Assembly (NCBI GenBank): GCA_020852835.1 | Contig: JADZAC010000006.1 | Span: 1-64,000 of the forward strand | Length of the DNA stretch: 64,000 bases | Source: Flavobacteriales bacterium | GTDB lineage: Bacteria; Bacteroidota; Bacteroidia; Flavobacteriales_F; PHOS-HE28 | Direction of reading: 5' to 3' | Part shown: positions 37,710 through 46,575 of the stretch, one piece after another | How positions within the stretch are numbered: the stretch's first letter is position 1 | How the letters are laid out: the number at the start of each line of letters is the position of its first letter | Notes under the pieces: model-generated | Seen by the model: only the letters and a program-made list of their open reading frames with translations | Databases searched by the model: none | What the model was told of the DNA's origin: nothing | Made by a program: the position numbers and the translations under genes

Positions 37710-38141
37710 ATGCTGAGCCTTACGTGCAAAGCGGCCATCAAGGCCGTGGTGTTCCTGGGCTCGCGCCTGGCTTCCGGCGAGCGGAGCAGCCTGAAGCAGG
37801 TGGCCGCCTATACCGGCGAGAACGAGCATACCGTGGGCAAACTGCTGCAGCGGCTGGTGAAGGCAGGCATCATCCAAAGCGCCAAGGGCCCGCGAGGCGG
37901 ATTCTTCCTCACCGCCCACCAGGCGGAACAGCGCGTGATCCGCATCGTGGAAGCCATCGACGGTGCGGATGTCTTCAAACAATGCGGACTGGGCATGAGC
38001 CAATGCAGTGATGCCCACCCCTGCCCTTTCCATGAGGATTTCAAGCCCATCCGTGAGCAGTTCCGCGACTTGTGCCACCACCGCCGCGTACGCGACCTGT
38101 ATGAAGAGGTGAACAGCGGGCTGGCGCATTTGGTGGGGTGA
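37710..38141 (+). CDS. Rrf2-family regulator with three conserved cysteines
   Basis: The 143-residue winged-helix protein has the Rrf2 signature AAYTGENEHTVGKLLQRLVKAG and a GPRGGFFL wing. Three cysteines (92, 99, 105) in QCGLGMSQCSDAHPC match the cluster-binding pattern of NsrR/IscR-type regulators. It most likely senses iron-sulfur status or nitric oxide and controls this operon, of which it is the last gene. The inverted repeat at 33191-33214 is the best candidate operator. Confidence 0.92.
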   Translation: MLSLTCKAAIKAVVFLGSRLASGERSSLKQVAAYTGENEHTVGKLLQRLVKAGIIQSAKGPRGGFFLTAHQAEQRVIRIVEAIDGADVFKQCGLGMSQCSDAHPCPFHEDFKPIREQFRDLCHHRRVRDLYEEVNSGLAHLVG

Positions 38142-38219
38142 ACCGTGCAGGGGCGTAGCACATGGGTCCGCATGGGCATGCCCTTCAAACATCCCCTTGC
38201 GAACCGTTCACCGTTCCCC

Positions 38220-38266
38220 CGCAAACGCCGCAGGGCCCCCTTCCGGAGGCCCTGCACAGGTTTGCG
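38220..38266. terminator. Bidirectional terminator-like hairpin
   Basis: CGCAAAC pairs with GTTTGCG and, inside, GCAGGGCC pairs with GGCCCTGC around a small CCCTTCCGGA loop that itself pairs partly. It lies between the convergent Rrf2 and C1-peptidase genes. No strong T-run flanks it, so the assignment rests on stem strength and position. Confidence 0.6.
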
Positions 38267-38277
38267 AAGAACGAAAA

Positions 38278-39459
38278 CTATCCCTTGAGCTTCTTCAGCA
38301 CATCGGAAGGCACGCCTTTCCGGTTCACCATGAAGGAGGTGGTCTTGTAGCGCACGAAGTTCTTGCTCATGTACAGGTAGCCCTCGTGGTCGTTGTCCAC
38401 GCCCCACGAGTTCTTCACGATGTACCACTCGGTGCCCTGCTGGTCCTTGGCGATGCCGGTGATCTGCATGCCGTGGTCGTCCTGCGTGGTGTAGTTGTCA
38501 AATGCTTCCTGCCGCAGTTCCGGGGTGATCTTCATTTCAGGCTTGGGCCCGGAGAAGAGGTCGGCCTTTTGCTCCTTGGTGAGCTCATCGGCAGGCGTTT
38601 CGGGCACCCAGGCCACACCGTTCTTCCAGCTGAAGGACGGTTCGCTCACATCACCACCCCAGGCCACGGTGTAGCCGCTGCGCAAGGCCTGGTCGATGGT
38701 GGCCACCATATCCTCCATGGGGATGTTCCAGCAATATTGGAACGCCCAATTGTCCGGAACCATCATCATGGTCTCGGCCCAGTACGGCGCGGTGGTCACC
38801 GATACGAATTCCACGTAGTCGGCAGGGTTGATCTTCACCACCTCCTTGGCAAAGCTCTGCGGCGTGTAGCTCTTGCCCATGTACGTAAAGGTGGCGGGCA
38901 CCGGCCCGAGGTAGGCATCGAGCACGCTGCTGAACGCCTTTTTCCATACCGGAGTGAGCTTCCCGCGGTTCGGGGCCTTGATCACGGCATCCAGCATGCC
39001 CTTGAGCACGGATTGCATTTCGCCGAACTGGTTCTTGCTGGTGCCGTACTGCAGCCCGGTGTAGGCCTCCTCGGGCATGGTGCCGTACTTGGCGTACATG
39101 TTGATCACATCGTGCGGTTCACCCCCGTCGCCGTAATTCAGGCTGCCGTGCATGCGCACGTACGAATCGGCCTTGTCCTCGTACGACCTGCGTGCCGTGT
39201 AGATCTTGGAAAGATGGATGGAGGGGCCGCCTGCCTTGATCATCTCCGATTCCAGGAAGCTGTTGGCCGCGTAGCTCCAGCAGGTGCCCGAGGAAGCTTG
39301 GTTCTCCACCGGCGTGGCTTCCGCGCTCACCACCGTGGTGAAGCGGTAACCGGTGCTGTCGGTGGCGGTGGCATTGGCCTTCTTCACCAGGTCGTCCTGG
39401 GCTTGAAGGGTGCCAAGGGCCATGATCGCGGCCGTGCAGGCCAAGATGCGCATGTTCAT
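38278..39459 (-). CDS. Secreted C1-like (bleomycin hydrolase/PepC-type) cysteine peptidase
   Basis: The 393-residue product starts MNMRILACTAAIMALGTLQA, a signal peptide. The C1-like triad is visible: catalytic Cys60 in NQASSGTCWSYAANSF, His in DDHGMQITGIA and Asn in IVKNSWGVDNDH near the C-terminus. The family (PF03051) contains aminopeptidases, usually cytosolic. Exported versions are common in Bacteroidota. An ATG two codons downstream is equally good. The open frame before 39459 is intergenic and antisense to the MarR gene. Confidence 0.9.
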   Translation of the reverse strand: MNMRILACTAAIMALGTLQAQDDLVKKANATATDSTGYRFTTVVSAEATPVENQASSGTCWSYAANSFLESEMIKAGGPSIHLSKIYTARRSYEDKADSYVRMHGSLNYGDGGEPHDVINMYAKYGTMPEEAYTGLQYGTSKNQFGEMQSVLKGMLDAVIKAPNRGKLTPVWKKAFSSVLDAYLGPVPATFTYMGKSYTPQSFAKEVVKINPADYVEFVSVTTAPYWAETMMMVPDNWAFQYCWNIPMEDMVATIDQALRSGYTVAWGGDVSEPSFSWKNGVAWVPETPADELTKEQKADLFSGPKPEMKITPELRQEAFDNYTTQDDHGMQITGIAKDQQGTEWYIVKNSWGVDNDHEGYLYMSKNFVRYKTTSFMVNRKGVPSDVLKKLKG

Positions 39460-39613
39460 TTGGAGGGGGTGTGGAATGCGGGAGCGGTCCCGCTGTTGGG
39501 GGCGCAAAATAGCAAGTGCGGGCGTTGGCGCCATGAGGGCTGCCCCCGGGGACAATGCGCAAAGGCCCATCGGCCCGCATCCTTCACGATCGTTAACCAA
39601 CACGGGCCAAATC

Positions 39614-39646
39614 GTTTCACATGAAACCATCTCGGCCGTACCTTCG
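39614..39646 (+). promoter_or_regulatory. MarR operon promoter region with palindromic operator candidate
   Basis: GTTTCA-CA-TGAAAC is a perfect palindrome at 39614-39627. TACCTTCG at 39639-39646 matches TAnnTTTG with one mismatch, 15 bases before the ATG. The palindrome would sit between the -33 and -7 positions, the usual place for a MarR autorepression site. Confidence 0.5.
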
Positions 39647-39661
39647 CGGCCCGAAAAAGGC

Positions 39662-40141
39662 ATGAAACGCGGTACCGAGCCTTCTCTTGGATACTGGTGC
39701 GCCCTGGTGGGCCAGCAGTACTTCAGCGGCATGCGGCGGCTGTTGGCCAATTTGGACATGGACCGCTGGTACTTCGCCTTGGTGCAGATCGCCGAGGCCG
39801 AGGCCCCCATCACCCAGCAGCAGCTGGCCGACAGGCTGCACCTGGACAAGGCGACCATGGTGCGGGCCATCGACCACTTGAGCAGCCGCGGGTACGTGGC
39901 GCGCAAAACCTGCCCCAACGACCGGCGCAAGCACCATTTGGAACTGCTGCCCAAGGCGGCACCGGTGATCCGGCAGATCCGTGCCGCCTACGCCGAGCTC
40001 AACGACACCGCCATGGCCGGGCTGGATGCCGCAGAGCGCCGTGCGGCCATCGGCCAGCTGCAACGCATGCTAAGGCAATTGAACAACGCATCTCCGGCCC
40101 CGTTGCCGAACGCGCGCAAACGAACCCCGAAAACGAAATGA
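39662..40141 (+). CDS. MarR-family regulator of the RND efflux operon
   Basis: The 159-residue protein has the MarR winged helix: ITQQQLADRLHLDKATMVRAIDHLSSRGYV followed by the wing KTCPNDRRKHHLELLPKA (two adjoining stretches, residues about 52-98). It overlaps the adaptor gene by ATGA, so regulator and pump are cotranscribed, and autorepression with ligand release is expected. Its ATG at 39662 fits the domain. The open frame upstream is noncoding. Confidence 0.92.
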   Translation: MKRGTEPSLGYWCALVGQQYFSGMRRLLANLDMDRWYFALVQIAEAEAPITQQQLADRLHLDKATMVRAIDHLSSRGYVARKTCPNDRRKHHLELLPKAAPVIRQIRAAYAELNDTAMAGLDAAERRAAIGQLQRMLRQLNNASPAPLPNARKRTPKTK

Positions 40142-41274
40142 GGAACACGGATCGCACCTTACGGTCCCGCTTGGCCGCCCTCCACGGGCACGCCGCACGC
40201 TTCGCCCTGCCTTTCTTGGCCCTGGTGGCATTGGCCGCATGCGGCGCCAAGGGCAAGCAACCGGGCGCACACATGCGCGGCGATGCACCCATGGCAGTGC
40301 AGGTGCACGTGCTGACGCCCGAGACCCTTGCAAACAAGCTCCTGGGCAGCGGCACCCTGCTCGCCAATGAATCGGTGGACATCCGCAGCGAGGTGAGCGG
40401 GCGCGTTGCCCGGATCGGCTTCGAAGAGGGTGCGCCCGTGCAGGCCGGCCAGGTGCTGGTGCAGATCAATGATGACGACCTGAAGGCCCAACTGCGCAAG
40501 GCGCAGGCGGAACTGCAGTTGGCCACCCTCACCGAAGAACGCCAAGAACAACTGTTGGCCGTGAAGGGCATCAGCCAAGAGGCTTTCGATGCCACCCGTG
40601 CCCAGCGCACCGGCAAGCAGGCCGATGTGGACAACCTCCAGGCCCTGATCGCCAAAACCACCATCCGCGCACCGTTCAGCGGGGTGATCGGCCTGCGCAC
40701 CATCAGCGAGGGCGGCTATGTTGCACCCAGCACCTCCATCGCCACGCTCAACCAAGTAAAAACGATGAAGCTGGACTTTGACGTGCCCGAGCAGTTCGGC
40801 CGCCAGGTCCGGGGCGGTACCCCCGTGCAATTCACCCTGGTGGGCGACACCGTGCGTTACGCCGCCACCATCTACGCCGTGGAGCCCGGCGTGAACCCCG
40901 AAACGCGCACTGTGCGCGTGCGTGCCCGTGCCCACAATGCCGATGGCGCCTTGGCACCTGGTGCCTTTGCCCGGGTTTCGCTTGACCTGGGCTCCGTTCC
41001 CGGCGCCCTTTCCATTCCCTCCGAAGGCGTAGTGCCCGACATCCATGGCCAAGTGGTGATGGTGATCAAGGACGGGAAGGCCAAGCAGGTGCGGGTGGAA
41101 CTGGGCCTGCGCACCGAAAAAACCGTGCAACTGATCAGCGGCGTGCAACCCGGCGATACCGTGATCACCAGCGGCCTGCTCGCCGTGCGTGAAGGCATGC
41201 CGGTGCGTGCGGCCAAGGCCCGGGCCTCCGTGGCGGCTGACAGCGCTTCCACCGCCAAACCCCGCGGCAACTGA
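40138..41274 (+). CDS. RND efflux periplasmic adaptor (MFP) lipoprotein
   Basis: The 378-residue product has a long basic N-terminus, a hydrophobic segment and a lipobox LAAC near residue 35. A lipoyl/barrel-sandwich domain (SVDIRSEVSGRVARI to GQVLVQIN), an alpha-hairpin, the second lipoyl half (TTIRAPFSGVIGLRTISEGG) and beta-barrel domains follow. It links the inner-membrane pump encoded next to the outer-membrane channel. The gap to the pump gene is 13 bases. Confidence 0.94.
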   Translation: MRNTDRTLRSRLAALHGHAARFALPFLALVALAACGAKGKQPGAHMRGDAPMAVQVHVLTPETLANKLLGSGTLLANESVDIRSEVSGRVARIGFEEGAPVQAGQVLVQINDDDLKAQLRKAQAELQLATLTEERQEQLLAVKGISQEAFDATRAQRTGKQADVDNLQALIAKTTIRAPFSGVIGLRTISEGGYVAPSTSIATLNQVKTMKLDFDVPEQFGRQVRGGTPVQFTLVGDTVRYAATIYAVEPGVNPETRTVRVRARAHNADGALAPGAFARVSLDLGSVPGALSIPSEGVVPDIHGQVVMVIKDGKAKQVRVELGLRTEKTVQLISGVQPGDTVITSGLLAVREGMPVRAAKARASVAADSASTAKPRGN

Positions 41275-41287
41275 GCCGCGATCCGGG

Positions 41288-44200
41288 ATGAACATCAGCT
41301 CCATCAGCATCAACCGGCCGGTGCTGGCCACGGTGATCAGCATCCTGATCCTGCTCTTCGGCGCCATCGGCTTCACCTACCTGGGCGTGCGCGAATACCC
41401 CAGCGTGGACCCGCCCATCATCACGGTAACCACGAACTACACCGGGGCCAATGCCGACATCATCGAGAGCCAGATCACCGAGATCCTCGAAGAAAGCATC
41501 AATGGCATCGCCGGCATCCGCACCCTCTCCAGCATCAGCAGCGACGGCCGTTCCACCATCACCGTGGAGTTCGAACTGGACGTGGACCTGGAGGCCGCCG
41601 CCAACGACGTGCGCGACCGCGTGAGCCGCGCCGTGCGCAACCTGCCGCCCGATGCGGACCCGCCCATCGTGGCCAAGAGCGACGCCGACAGCAGCCCGAT
41701 CCTCTCCATGACCATCCAGAGCGACCAGCGCAGCCTGCTGGAGCTGAGCGACCTGGCCACCAACGTCTTCAAGGAACGGTTGCAGACCATCCCCGGGGTG
41801 AGCGAGATCAACATCTGGGGCGAAAAGAAGTACAGCATGAAGCTGGAGCTCGATCCGGTGAAGATGGCCGCCCTGGGAGTGACCCCCGAAGATGTACGCA
41901 CCGCCCTGGAGCGCGGCAACGTGGAGCTGCCCAGCGGCCGCATCGAAGGCTACCGCACCGAGCTCACCATCCGCACCTTGGGCCGCCTCTCCACCGAAGC
42001 CGAATTCAACGACCTGATCCTGCGCCAGGAAGGCATCACCCTGGTGCGCCTGCGCGATGTGGGCACCGCCCGACTGGCCCCCCACAACGAACGCACCCTG
42101 CTGCGCGGCAACGGCGGCATACCCATGGTGGCCGTGGCCGTTACCCCACAGGCCGGAAGCAACTACGTGGCCATCGCCGACGAATTCTACAAGCGTGTGG
42201 AGCAGATCAAGAAGGAAATGCCCGGCGACCTGCGCTACGACCTGGCCATGGACACCACCACCAGCATCCGCAAGGCCATCCTGGAGGTGGAGGAAACCAT
42301 CGTCATCGCCTTCCTGCTGGTGGTGCTGGTGATCTTCGTCTTCCTGCGCGACTGGCGCACCACGCTGATCCCTGTGCTCGCCATTCCCATCTCCCTCATC
42401 GGCGCGTTCTTCATCATGTACGTGGCCGACTTCAGCATCAACATCCTCACCTTGCTCGCCATTGTGCTGGCCACCGGGATCGTGGTGGACGATGCCATCG
42501 TGGTGCTGGAGAACATCTACGCCAAGATCGAGGGCGGCATGGACCCCGTCCAGGCCGGCCATGTGGGCAGCAAGGAGATCACCATGGCCATCATCAGCAC
42601 CAGCATCACCCTGATCGTGGTGTTCCTGCCCATCGTCTTCCTTAGCGGCCTCACCGGCCGCCTGTTCCGCGAATTCGGCGTGGTGGTGGCCGGCGCCGTG
42701 CTCATCAGCGCCGTGGTAAGCCTCACCCTTACGCCCATGCTCAGCGCCCATTTCCTCAAGCGCGAGGAAAAACGCAGCCGCTTCTATGAGCTCACCGAGC
42801 GCTGGTTCGAGCGCCTGGTAGGCAACTACGAGCGCACCCTGGAGGCGTTCATGCGCAAACGATGGATCGCCTTCCTCATCATGGCCGCCAGCGTGGGCCT
42901 CATCTTCCTGGCCGGGTACAATACCCCCAGCGAGCTGGCCCCGCGCGAGGACAAGAGCCGCTTCATGGTGACCAGCACCGCGCCCGAAGGAACCAGCTTC
43001 GAGCTGATGAACGACTACATCTCGGAGATCATCCGCACGGTGGACACCCTCCCGGAGGTGAGCAACATGCTCTCGGTGACCTCCCCCGGTTTCGGCGCCT
43101 CCGTCTCCGTGAACTCCGGATTCGTGCGCGCCGCCTTGGTGGACCCATCTGAGCGCACCCGCACCCAGGACGAGATAGCCACCGAAGTGGGCAAGCTGGT
43201 GCAGCAGCACAACCTGGCACGCACCTATGTTATCCAGGAACCCACCATCGGCGGTGGCCGGCGATCGGGCCTGCCCGTGCAGTACGTCATCCAAGCGCCC
43301 GACTTCGAACGCCTGCGCAACGTATTGCCCACTTTCCTCGAGGAAGCACGCAAGGAACCCGCCTTCCAGATCGTGGACGTGGACCTGAAGTTCAACAAGC
43401 CCGAACTCCAGGTGGAGATCGACCGCGACCGCGCCCGCAGCCTGGGCGTGGACGTGCGCGACATTGCCCAAACGCTCCAGCTCTACTTCAGCGGCCAGCG
43501 CTACGGCTACTTCATCCTCAACGACAAGCAGTACGAGGTGATCGGCCAGGCCACAAGGACCAACCGCGATGCCCCGGCCGACCTGGACAAAGCCTACGTG
43601 CGCAACAACAAAGGGGAGATGATCCAATTGGGCAACCTGGTGCGCACCAGCAACCAGAGCACCCCGCCCATGCGCTACCGCTACAACCGCTACGTGAGTG
43701 CAACCGTCAGCGCTTCCTTGGCCGAAGGCTACACCCTGGGCACCGGCATCGAGGCCATGGACCGGATCGCCGCAACCACCTTGGACGGGTCCTTCAGCAC
43801 GGCCCTCAGCGGCGAGAGCAAGGAGTTTGCCGAGAGCGGCAGCAGCCTGCTCTTCGCCATGCTGTTCGCCCTGGTGCTCATCTACCTCATCCTCGCAGCG
43901 CAGTTCGAAAGCTGGGTGGACCCCCTGGTGATGATGTTCGCCGTACCCCTGGCCTTGGCCGGTGCCCTGCTCACCCTTTGGCTCGGCGGCCATACCCTCA
44001 ACATCTTCAGCCAGATCGGCATCATCGTGCTCATCGGCCTGGTCACCAAGAACGGCATCCTCATCGTGGAGTTCGCCAACCAGAAGCGCGAGACCGGCAT
44101 GGACAAAATGAAGGCCGTGATCGAAGCCTCCGCCCAGCGCTTCCGCCCGATCGTGATGACCACCTTGGCCACCACCTTGGGCGCATTGCCCATCGCCCTG

Positions 44201-44368
44201 GGCCTGGGCGCTGCCGCCAAGAGCCGGATCCCCATGGGCGTGGCCCTGATCGGCGGCCTGCTCTTCTCCTTGGTGCTTACCCTCTATGTGGTACCGGCGC
44301 TCTACAGCTACATGGCCTCCAAGGTGGCGGTGAAGCCCGTGGCGGAAAGCAATTCGGATCGCGCATGA
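41288..44368 (+). CDS. RND-family multidrug efflux pump (AcrB/MexB-like)
   Basis: The 1,026-residue protein has the HAE1-RND layout: two halves of six helices, large periplasmic loops, and TM4 with GIVVDDAIVVLENIY holding the paired aspartates needed for proton relay. It also has the conserved FLR..R cytoplasmic motif in FVFLRDWRTTLIP and the C-terminal GLVTKNGILIVEFAN. The ATG at 41288 (MNISSISINRPVLATVISIL) is chosen over an earlier in-frame ATG. Substrates are unknown. Confidence 0.96.
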   Translation: MNISSISINRPVLATVISILILLFGAIGFTYLGVREYPSVDPPIITVTTNYTGANADIIESQITEILEESINGIAGIRTLSSISSDGRSTITVEFELDVDLEAAANDVRDRVSRAVRNLPPDADPPIVAKSDADSSPILSMTIQSDQRSLLELSDLATNVFKERLQTIPGVSEINIWGEKKYSMKLELDPVKMAALGVTPEDVRTALERGNVELPSGRIEGYRTELTIRTLGRLSTEAEFNDLILRQEGITLVRLRDVGTARLAPHNERTLLRGNGGIPMVAVAVTPQAGSNYVAIADEFYKRVEQIKKEMPGDLRYDLAMDTTTSIRKAILEVEETIVIAFLLVVLVIFVFLRDWRTTLIPVLAIPISLIGAFFIMYVADFSINILTLLAIVLATGIVVDDAIVVLENIYAKIEGGMDPVQAGHVGSKEITMAIISTSITLIVVFLPIVFLSGLTGRLFREFGVVVAGAVLISAVVSLTLTPMLSAHFLKREEKRSRFYELTERWFERLVGNYERTLEAFMRKRWIAFLIMAASVGLIFLAGYNTPSELAPREDKSRFMVTSTAPEGTSFELMNDYISEIIRTVDTLPEVSNMLSVTSPGFGASVSVNSGFVRAALVDPSERTRTQDEIATEVGKLVQQHNLARTYVIQEPTIGGGRRSGLPVQYVIQAPDFERLRNVLPTFLEEARKEPAFQIVDVDLKFNKPELQVEIDRDRARSLGVDVRDIAQTLQLYFSGQRYGYFILNDKQYEVIGQATRTNRDAPADLDKAYVRNNKGEMIQLGNLVRTSNQSTPPMRYRYNRYVSATVSASLAEGYTLGTGIEAMDRIAATTLDGSFSTALSGESKEFAESGSSLLFAMLFALVLIYLILAAQFESWVDPLVMMFAVPLALAGALLTLWLGGHTLNIFSQIGIIVLIGLVTKNGILIVEFANQKRETGMDKMKAVIEASAQRFRPIVMTTLATTLGALPIALGLGAAAKSRIPMGVALIGGLLFSLVLTLYVVPALYSYMASKVAVKPVAESNSDRA

Positions 44369-45663
44369 GAACGCTCCTCTTCCCCCTCTTCCTGCTCGCC
44401 GGCCAGGCCATGGCCCAGGGCATCGGTGCACACCTCACCCCGGAACAGGCCGTGGCCGTCGCCCTGGAAAACAACCACGGTGTACGGCTCGCACGCACCA
44501 GCGCCGACATGGCAAAGCTCGCCAACAGCGCCGGCGCAGCAGGCATGCTGCCCTCCCTGGACGCCACCGGCGGCTACAGCATGGACAATGCCGGCACCAA
44601 GCAGGAATTCTTCACCGGCGAAGTACGGGAGGCCGACAACGCCAATGCCCAGGCGATCAACGCAGCGGTGGAACTGAATTGGACCTTGTTCGACGGCCTC
44701 TCCATGTTCGCCGCCAAGGACCGGTTGGAAGCCTTGGAACGCATCGGGGAAACCCGCTTGCGGCAATCCTTGGAAGCCACCGCCTATGGGGTGCTCACCA
44801 CCTACTACCAGCTGGTGCAACTGCAGCATGCCACGGCCGTGCAGCGTGAAAGCATGCGCACCTCCCGCGAGCGCCTGCTGATCGCGGAGGCTGGTGAACG
44901 CGCAGGTACCGCGTCCGGCCTGGAACTGGTGCAGGCCCGCTTGGACCTCAGCGCAGACAGCGCCCAACTGCTGGCCTTGTTGCAGCAGGCCAGCAATGCC
45001 CGTACGGCCCTGAACACCCTGCTGGCCCGCCCACCGGGCTCCGCCATCGAGGTGGATTCCGCGATCGGTGCCGCTTCACCGCCGGACCTTGCCCAGGTGC
45101 AACAAGCTGCCCGTGGCGCCAATGCCGAGCTCCAATTGGCCCGTGAAGAACGTATTGCCGCGGACATTTCCGTGCGGGAGCTGCGCGGCACACTGCTGCC
45201 CAAGCTGGATGCCTTTGCCGCCTACGGCTGGTCCCGCAACACCTCCGATGCCGGCTTCCTGATGAGCAACCAACGCCTGGGCCCGCAGTACGGGCTCACC
45301 CTCAGCGTGCCGCTCTTCCGCGGGGGCGCGATCAAGGCCGTGAAACAAGCGCGGCTCGCGGGCGAGCAGGCCGGCCTCGCCGAGCAGCAGGCCGAACTGG
45401 AGCTTGAACGCGAACTGCTCGACCGCTGGAACCAGTACGGTTTTGCCCGCCAACGCACCGAACTGGAGGAGTCCAACCTTTCCGGTGCCCGCATGCAATT
45501 GACCGTGGCGCTGGAGAGCTACCGCATCGGCGTGATCACCGCGGTGCAGCTGCGCGATGTGCAGCAAGGCGTAGTGGCCGCGGAAAATCGTTTGCTCACC
45601 GCACATTTCGAAACCAAGGTGGCCGAACTGCAGCTCCGCTTGCTTGCGGGAACACTGCTGTAA
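44365..45663 (+). CDS. TolC-family outer-membrane efflux protein
   Basis: The 432-residue product has a signal peptide (MRTLLFPLFLLAGQAMAQG) and the duplicated OEP helices, with LTPEQAVAVALENNHGVRLAR at the start and GLTLSVPLFRGGAIKAVKQAR in the second half. It overlaps the pump gene by ATGA and completes a tripartite efflux system. Length and repeats are typical. Confidence 0.94.
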   Translation: MRTLLFPLFLLAGQAMAQGIGAHLTPEQAVAVALENNHGVRLARTSADMAKLANSAGAAGMLPSLDATGGYSMDNAGTKQEFFTGEVREADNANAQAINAAVELNWTLFDGLSMFAAKDRLEALERIGETRLRQSLEATAYGVLTTYYQLVQLQHATAVQRESMRTSRERLLIAEAGERAGTASGLELVQARLDLSADSAQLLALLQQASNARTALNTLLARPPGSAIEVDSAIGAASPPDLAQVQQAARGANAELQLAREERIAADISVRELRGTLLPKLDAFAAYGWSRNTSDAGFLMSNQRLGPQYGLTLSVPLFRGGAIKAVKQARLAGEQAGLAEQQAELELERELLDRWNQYGFARQRTELEESNLSGARMQLTVALESYRIGVITAVQLRDVQQGVVAAENRLLTAHFETKVAELQLRLLAGTLL

Positions 45664-45692
45664 GTACCTTGGCCCGGCCATCCGATAAGCAC

Positions 45693-46277
45693 ATGTTCTT
45701 CCGAACCGCCCCGTACTTCGCCGCCGTGCTGCTCCCCTTGGCCATGGCGCTGCCGGGCGGGCCCGTGCACGCGCCAACGACCATCAACCGGGCCCAAGAG
45801 CAAAAGCTGCGGCAATCGGGTGCGCCGCCCGTAGTGAAGGAAATCCGGCGTATTGCCAACCGCACCGGCGCGCAATGGAAGCTCTTGGTAGGCCCCGGCA
45901 ATGCCACAGCACATGCCGGGAAAGCCCTGTACATCCTGCCCGCCCACGATACCAGCCAGGTGATATTGGGGCAGGAGGCGTGGCACCTGCCCGGCCGATT
46001 GATCGATGCCGGCAACAACCAGTGCTTCTATCAAGCGGATGTCTTTGCCGGCGAAGTGCTGCGCGACACCATCGGCGTGATCTGGTACGACCGCACCTTG
46101 ATGCCCGACGGCCGCTGGAAGGAGAACACCACCCTGCTCAACCTTAGTTCGGCCGTGCCGGATACCCTGGTGTTCTTCGGCCACGGACGAAGAAGCACCA
46201 CCTTGGGCTTGGCCTTCCGCGGCAAATGCGCCCTGATGGACACCATCCGGCAAACGGTGCATGCGCCGCAGCAGTAG
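45693..46277 (+). CDS. Secreted protein of unknown function
   Basis: The 194-residue product starts MFFRTAPYFAAVLLPLAMALPG, a likely signal peptide, and continues with a soluble, Trp- and Gly-containing body (QEAWHLPGRLIDAGNNQCFY, FFGHGRRSTTLGLAFRGKC). I do not recognise the family. It follows tolC after 29 bases and may be cotranscribed. An ATG at 45669 is possible but gives a poorer N-terminus. Confidence 0.55.
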   Translation: MFFRTAPYFAAVLLPLAMALPGGPVHAPTTINRAQEQKLRQSGAPPVVKEIRRIANRTGAQWKLLVGPGNATAHAGKALYILPAHDTSQVILGQEAWHLPGRLIDAGNNQCFYQADVFAGEVLRDTIGVIWYDRTLMPDGRWKENTTLLNLSSAVPDTLVFFGHGRRSTTLGLAFRGKCALMDTIRQTVHAPQQ

Positions 46278-46575
46278 TGCGGGCCTGCAACCGGATTGCC
46301 ACACCAGCCCGCCCGCGGCCTGCAAGACATGCCTGCAACGGCTGCAGCATAAGCAATGCCCCCCGTACTTGTCGAACAGCGCTTTCGCCTCTTTCCATGG
46401 CAGGGTTGAACAGTGGTCGTGGCCCTTCCCATGCAGCCGTTGACGAACAGGGGAGGTGCCCTTCATCCGATCTGCACGTCGCGGCAGGCAACACGCTGAA
46501 TAACCGGCAAGGCGCGAAAGCCGTGCAAGGCCTTGGCCCAGGCCTGGTCCAAATAGTTTACTTCGCACTGCTCCG
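46278..46575. other. Spacer with no convincing gene
   Basis: This 298-base gap carries short overlapping ORFs on both strands, including a cysteine-rich minus-strand frame (GHCLCCSRCRH). None has a plausible start or recognisable family. No repeat or terminator was seen. Confidence 0.4.

Noticed and set aside
40950-40980. TTGGCAC...TTTGC resembling a sigma-54 promoter
   Set aside because: It lies inside the adaptor coding sequence with no downstream gene start, and the GC/GG spacing is imperfect.
41165-44431. 1,088-codon minus-strand ORF opposite the RND pump
   Set aside because: It is the antisense shadow of a full-length RND protein with intact motifs.
46230-46494. Minus-strand cysteine-rich frame GHCLCCSRCRH that looks like a zinc knuckle
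   Set aside because: It has no plausible start or family context, and several equally long random frames overlap it.
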